Source of the DNA: Haliea alexandrii
GTDB lineage: Bacteria; Pseudomonadota; Gammaproteobacteria; Pseudomonadales; Halieaceae
NCBI RefSeq assembly: GCF_003719295.1
Contig: NZ_RFLW01000001.1
Span: forward strand, 1,196,955 to 1,260,954
Length of the DNA stretch: 64,000 nucleotides
Direction: 5' to 3'
The notes below the pieces were generated by a model that ran no database searches, was not told the origin of the DNA, and was given only the letters and a program-made list of their open reading frames with translations. Shown here one piece after another: positions 60,483 through 64,000 of the stretch. Within the stretch, counting starts at the first letter, position 1, and each line of letters begins with the position of its first letter. Both the position numbers and the translations under genes were made by a program.

Positions 60483-62270
60483 CTTCGTCTGCCGTGCCAG
60501 GTTGGCCGCTGCTTCGGGATGGCCCATTTCTTCCTGCAGGCGGGCGAGGTGTTGCAGCAGCCGCAGTTCCAGTGCGCCCAGGCGCAGTGTGCTGTACAGG
60601 CCCGTGGCTGCGGCCGGGAGGTCGCCTGCCTGCAGTGCCAGGTAGCCGTTGATGTGGCTGGTCGTGGCCTGCGCGGAGCTGCCGGCAACGCGCTGCAGCG
60701 CGCGCAGAGTCGCCCTCGATTCCTCCGCCTTGCCCTGTTCGGCCAGCGCCCAGGCGAGGGCGGCCAGCAGTGCAGGAGAGTCAGGCTTGAAGTTCAATGC
60801 CCACTCGCAAGTAGCTTGCGCCCGCTCGTGCTCACTGCGTTCCGTATACAGACGTGTCAGCGCCAGCTGCGCCAGCACAAAATCGGGATGCGCCTCAATA
60901 ATGGTGCGGTAGCTTGTGAGGGCAGCGTCATCATCGTCGCCGGCCTCCTGCGCCGTGGCCAGTAACAGGCGCAGGGCAGCGCTGCCGGGAAGTACGTGCA
61001 GGGCGTCTTCCAGTGCAGCGGCTGTTGCCGCGTAGTTACCCATTTGCCGCAGGTTTTCCGCACGTAGCAACAGGAGCAGTGGGTGCTTCGGCCACTCTTG
61101 CAGGGCCTGGTCGAGCAGCGCCAGAGAGTGGCGGTGGTAGCCCTGATCAAAGGCGAAGTAAGCGAGGGCCAGGGGCGCCGCCAGATCGGTATTGTGCAGA
61201 TGGTCCGGCAGCGTCGGCAGCCGCGCGAGTTCAGACAGAGGTAATGGCGCGCGCCGCATGGCTGCCAAAACTGCGTCTACATCGCCCTGGCCGAGAGCGA
61301 TCATCGCCATACCGGGTTGCAGTGCGGGCGGCAGGGTGGCGGGTGGCCCCAGTGGTAGCAGGGCCTTAGCGGCCCTATCGGATTGGCTCAGTGCCATGTG
61401 GGCCAGCGAGCGCGTGAGCAGAATGGAGGCATCGGCGGCGCCCAGCATCGCTGCATCCAGCAGCGCCAGCGCCGCTTCAGGCTGCCCGGCAAGAACCTTG
61501 ATCTGGGCGCGTGTCACCGCCAGCTCGCGCGTGTAGCCGCGAATATCGGTCGCCACAGCGCTGTCTGCGGCCTCAAAACGCCCGTCACTCGCCATACTGC
61601 GGGCGCTGGCGATGGCGTACACCGGGGTTGTAGCGGGTGCCGGTGCCGTGGTGTCGGCATTGAACAGAGCGAGGGCCTCTGCGGGTTGATTCAGCGTGAG
61701 CAGCAGGTTGGCCGTCGTGTCCTGTAGCCGGGCGCGGTCGAAATTGTCCTGGGCACTGGCAGGCAATGCGGCCGCTGCTTGCAGATAGCGGGCTGCTTCG
61801 CGGCTGCGTCCCGCCTGCAGTTGCAGCCTACCCATGAGGAATAACAGGTGGCTGGAGTCAAACTGCTCGATCAAACCCAACTGGGTGCTGTAGCCGGCAA
61901 GTTCAGGGTAGCCCGCTGCCAGGTAGGCTTCCGCAATCGCCCCTGCCGCCAGTGCGGGCAGCCCTTCACCGGGCCCGAAGGTCGCCAGGCCGGACTTAGC
62001 TGCCGCCAAATCGCCGGAGTATACCTGTGCTGCAATGCGCAAACCGCGGCTGGTCGCGTCCAGTGAACCATCGTGTTCGGCGGTTTTCTGCAGCACCTGG
62101 GCATACTCGCCGGCATCGAGATGCGCCAGCAATTCAGCCTGGAGAATGTCGGTGGCAAACAGGGAGTCGATAGGTGCGGGGGTTTCCGGTGTCACCGGAG
62201 CGGCATGAACGGGCGCAGCGATTACGGCAACGAGAGCCAGGCAGGACAGAGTGCGCAAGGGGGAACTCAC
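60453..62270 (-). CDS. Tetratricopeptide-repeat periplasmic protein
   Basis: A 605-residue protein with a signal peptide (ending VHAAPV, about residue 24) and a chain of TPR-like helical pairs over most of its length. Examples are HLLFLMGRLQLQAGRSREAARYLQAAA and PLLLLLRAENLRQMGNYAATAAALEDAL. TPR proteins scaffold complexes. Near PEP-CTERM and EpsB-type genes, it may belong to polysaccharide export or exosortase function (PrsT-like), but similarity to PrsT is not shown. The GTG start overlaps the upstream stop codon. Confidence 0.78.
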   Translation of the reverse strand: MSSPLRTLSCLALVAVIAAPVHAAPVTPETPAPIDSLFATDILQAELLAHLDAGEYAQVLQKTAEHDGSLDATSRGLRIAAQVYSGDLAAAKSGLATFGPGEGLPALAAGAIAEAYLAAGYPELAGYSTQLGLIEQFDSSHLLFLMGRLQLQAGRSREAARYLQAAAALPASAQDNFDRARLQDTTANLLLTLNQPAEALALFNADTTAPAPATTPVYAIASARSMASDGRFEAADSAVATDIRGYTRELAVTRAQIKVLAGQPEAALALLDAAMLGAADASILLTRSLAHMALSQSDRAAKALLPLGPPATLPPALQPGMAMIALGQGDVDAVLAAMRRAPLPLSELARLPTLPDHLHNTDLAAPLALAYFAFDQGYHRHSLALLDQALQEWPKHPLLLLLRAENLRQMGNYAATAAALEDALHVLPGSAALRLLLATAQEAGDDDDAALTSYRTIIEAHPDFVLAQLALTRLYTERSEHERAQATCEWALNFKPDSPALLAALAWALAEQGKAEESRATLRALQRVAGSSAQATTSHINGYLALQAGDLPAAATGLYSTLRLGALELRLLQHLARLQEEMGHPEAAANLARQTKLLAHHGAPR

Positions 62271-62548
62271 CCGTATTGTCGGGGCTGCTGCCTGCGATCG
62301 GCGATGTGGCGGCGCTCACGGGTGATCAGCTCACCGTTGACGGTAATGGGAAACAAGGTTGGCGCGCTGGTCTGGCGGCGGTCGCCACGACTGCGTGGCT
62401 GGTGATCCCGGCCCGTGTTGGGTACCAGGGAAATGTGTTCGGGTTCGTCGTCGGAGACGTAACGCCGGGCGGCCATGGTGAAAAGCACGACGGACACGAG
62501 CAGGGCACCCAGTCCCAGTATCGCGATAATTGTCAGTACTGTATTCAT
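62267..62548 (-). CDS. Small single-pass membrane protein, unknown
   Basis: A 93-residue protein with one N-terminal membrane helix (residues 4-28, IIAILGLGALLVSVVLFTMA), then a charged Arg-rich tail with RERRHIADRRQQPR. I do not recognise the family. The ATG at 62548 is preferred over 62569, which would add seven polar residues before the helix. It is translationally coupled to the TPR gene (GTGA overlap). Confidence 0.55.
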   Translation of the reverse strand: MNTVLTIIAILGLGALLVSVVLFTMAARRYVSDDEPEHISLVPNTGRDHQPRSRGDRRQTSAPTLFPITVNGELITRERRHIADRRQQPRQYG

Positions 62549-62777
62549 TCCCCGCTCACTCCCCCGCACGATGCTGGCCTGAAGCGGTCGACTAAAGCCT
62601 GATAACCGCTAAGTTGTTATTCTAAATGCAATTTATGCACCAACATGGATAGACGTATTCGATATCAAGAGGTTACCTAATGCAGGGGAGCAGCTCAAGC
62701 GAAACTGCAGGCACTGGAATTAAAAAACCTGACACATTTGGGTAATGCAGGCGTCACATAACCCGGCTGAAAATGGC

Positions 62778-62792
62778 CGCGCTGCGAGCGCG
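62778..62792 (-). terminator. Hairpin after the sugar-transferase gene
   Basis: Inverted repeat CGCGCT-GCG-AGCGCG located six bases past the EpsB-type stop codon, followed on the minus strand by GCCATTTTC. It is a modest terminator candidate. The remaining gap to 62549 contains no supported gene. Confidence 0.5.
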
Positions 62793-62798
62793 TGGACC

Positions 62799-64000
62799 CT
62801 AGCGGGCACCCTTGCCAAACAGAATGACTTCTGTGGTCTGTAATAACACCAGGCAGTCGAGGAAGAGGCTTCTGTTTTTCACGTAGTAGAGATCGTATTC
62901 CAGCTTGTGCAGCGCATCGCGCCTGGAAGCGCCGTAGGGGTAGTTCAGTTGCGCCCAGCCCGTGATCCCGGGTTTCACGCAGTGCCGCTTGTCGAAGAAG
63001 GGGATGCTCTCGGACAATTCGCGCACGAACTCGGGCCTTTCCGGTCGCGGGCCTACCAGAGACATATCGCCTACCAGCACGTTCAGGATCTGTGGCAATT
63101 CATCGATGCGCAGCTTGCGGATCACATGGCCGATGCGCGTGATCCGGCTGTCATTGGTGGTTGCCCAGCGCGCCTTGCCATCACTTTCGGCATCCACGCT
63201 CATGCTGCGGAACTTCAGCACATCGAACACGCGACCGTTGAGGCCCACACGTTTCTGGCGGAAGATCACCGGGGCGTGCAGTCCGTCTTCGAGCTTGATG
63301 GCCAGCACGGTGACCAGCATCAGCGGCCAGGTGCCGATCAGCAGCACAAAGGCGGCGCACATATCGAGCGCGCGCTTGCCGCGATTGGATGAGCCGCCGG
63401 CAGCGAAGCCGTCCGAGTAGATGAACCACTCGCGGGGGGCTTCCTCAACCAACACCTTGCTCGCTTCCTGTTCGAAGAAGTCGAGAATGTTGACAACCTC
63501 GATGCCGGACGTACGGCAGTGCATAAGCTCGTCAGCGGGCAATGCCGCGGGGTTGTCCAGCGCGACCACAATCTGGCGGATGTCATGTGCCAGTGCGTAC
63601 TCGTGCAACGGCTCGTCGGGGGTGAATACGTTTCCCGTTTCCACCAGCGTCTGCTCACTGTCGGCGCGCACGTAACCGGCAATACGAAAACCGCGCCTGT
63701 CGCTTTTGCGGCGCATGCGATCGGCGATGTTGGCTGCGCGCTGGCCGCTACCGAGTACGAGAACGCGGCGCTTGAACTGCTCAAGCTCGACGGTATTGGC
63801 GAAGATCACGCGGGTGATGAGGCACGAGGTGAAGGCAATGGCTGAGGTATAGGCCAAAACACCGCGCCACAGGTGCAGAGACGGCAGCAGGTAGAACATG
63901 GCTGCCATGGCGATGGTCACCAGCACGAAGGAGCCGGCAACGCGCAACATGATGCCGTTGAGCCCCTCGCGCAGGCGTGGCTGATAAAGCCCGAGTGCTG
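62799..64000 (-). CDS. EpsB-type polyprenyl glycosylphosphotransferase (5' partial)
   Basis: Membrane sugar transferase that starts repeat-unit synthesis by moving a sugar-1-phosphate to undecaprenyl phosphate. The frame stays open to the window edge, with LGLYQPRLREGL before the first in-window Met. N-terminal helices and a nucleotide-binding-like CoA_binding_3 domain (VLVLGSGQRAANIADRM) precede the catalytic sugar-transferase domain, which contains KRALDMCAAFVLLIGTWPLM, KLRIDELPQILNVL, VGPRPERPEF and KPGITGWAQL. Best match by recollection is the PEP-CTERM-system-associated EpsB group, consistent with the nearby PEP-CTERM gene. Confidence 0.88.
   Translation of the reverse strand, partial: ALGLYQPRLREGLNGIMLRVAGSFVLVTIAMAAMFYLLPSLHLWRGVLAYTSAIAFTSCLITRVIFANTVELEQFKRRVLVLGSGQRAANIADRMRRKSDRRGFRIAGYVRADSEQTLVETGNVFTPDEPLHEYALAHDIRQIVVALDNPAALPADELMHCRTSGIEVVNILDFFEQEASKVLVEEAPREWFIYSDGFAAGGSSNRGKRALDMCAAFVLLIGTWPLMLVTVLAIKLEDGLHAPVIFRQKRVGLNGRVFDVLKFRSMSVDAESDGKARWATTNDSRITRIGHVIRKLRIDELPQILNVLVGDMSLVGPRPERPEFVRELSESIPFFDKRHCVKPGITGWAQLNYPYGASRRDALHKLEYDLYYVKNRSLFLDCLVLLQTTEVILFGKGAR

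Overview
This 64 kb window is chromosomal, GC-rich DNA from a Gram-negative proteobacterium. An aquatic gammaproteobacterium of the Halieaceae/Cellvibrionales type is my best guess: it combines cd1-type denitrification, TonB-dependent receptors, SnoaL/SDR/quinohemoprotein catabolic genes, a PEP-CTERM protein, an EpsB-type sugar transferase and a DUF1501/DUF1800 pair. The taxonomic guess is inference only. I see no rRNA, tRNA, CRISPR array, insertion sequence or phage gene. Region 1 (1-12.2 kb) is a denitrification block. It holds the end of norB with norQ and norD, a NosR/NirI-type flavo-Fe/S membrane protein, nirS (cd1 nitrite reductase), an outer-membrane barrel protein and a hemerythrin. 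A divergent operon carries a small Cys-containing periplasmic protein, a TonB-dependent receptor and a DUF4870-type membrane protein. The nirI and nirS promoters each carry an FNR/DNR-like box centred exactly 41.5 bases before the predicted start point. The nirS promoter also has an NsrR-like operator over its -10. No haem d1 synthesis genes are present. Region 2 (12.3-54.6 kb) is a large catabolic island of about 40 genes. It contains (a) an acyl-CoA ligase, SDR, APH-type kinase and acyl-CoA dehydrogenase set that resembles the LvaACDE/ACAD10-11 route for 4-hydroxyacyl-CoAs; (b) a second ligase with two MaoC-type hydratase subunits, a thiolase-fold protein without the usual nucleophilic Cys, and a DUF35 partner, resembling steroid side-chain aldolase systems; (c) a Rieske oxygenase and a P450; (d) three paralogous haem c/PQQ-type dehydrogenases related to polyvinyl-alcohol dehydrogenase, plus a larger quinohemoprotein alcohol dehydrogenase; (e) a complete acetoin/pyruvate dehydrogenase-like complex (E1 alpha, E1 beta, E2, E3) with one quinohemoprotein gene inserted between E1 and E2; (f) two TonB-dependent receptors, four SnoaL-like proteins, four SDRs and two 2,4'-dihydroxyacetophenone-dioxygenase-like cupins. 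Two recurring operator-like motifs tie the separate transcription units together. Motif A (a TTG-flanked GAYGCAAAC element placed directly after the -10 box) occurs at three promoters. Motif B (TTGAA-N5-TTCAA) also occurs at three. Two TetR-family regulators encoded in the island are the natural candidates to bind them. My reading is a two-regulator regulon for uptake, periplasmic oxidation and CoA-dependent breakdown of an unidentified hydroxylated, poorly diffusible substrate such as a terpenoid, steroid-like compound or polymer. Region 3 (54.6-64 kb) is cell-surface related. A PEP-CTERM-type protein sits behind a sigma-54 promoter, followed by a DUF1501/DUF1800 secreted pair, an apolipoprotein N-acyltransferase-like protein, a TPR protein, a small membrane protein and the 3' part of an EpsB-type polyprenyl glycosylphosphotransferase gene that runs off the window.
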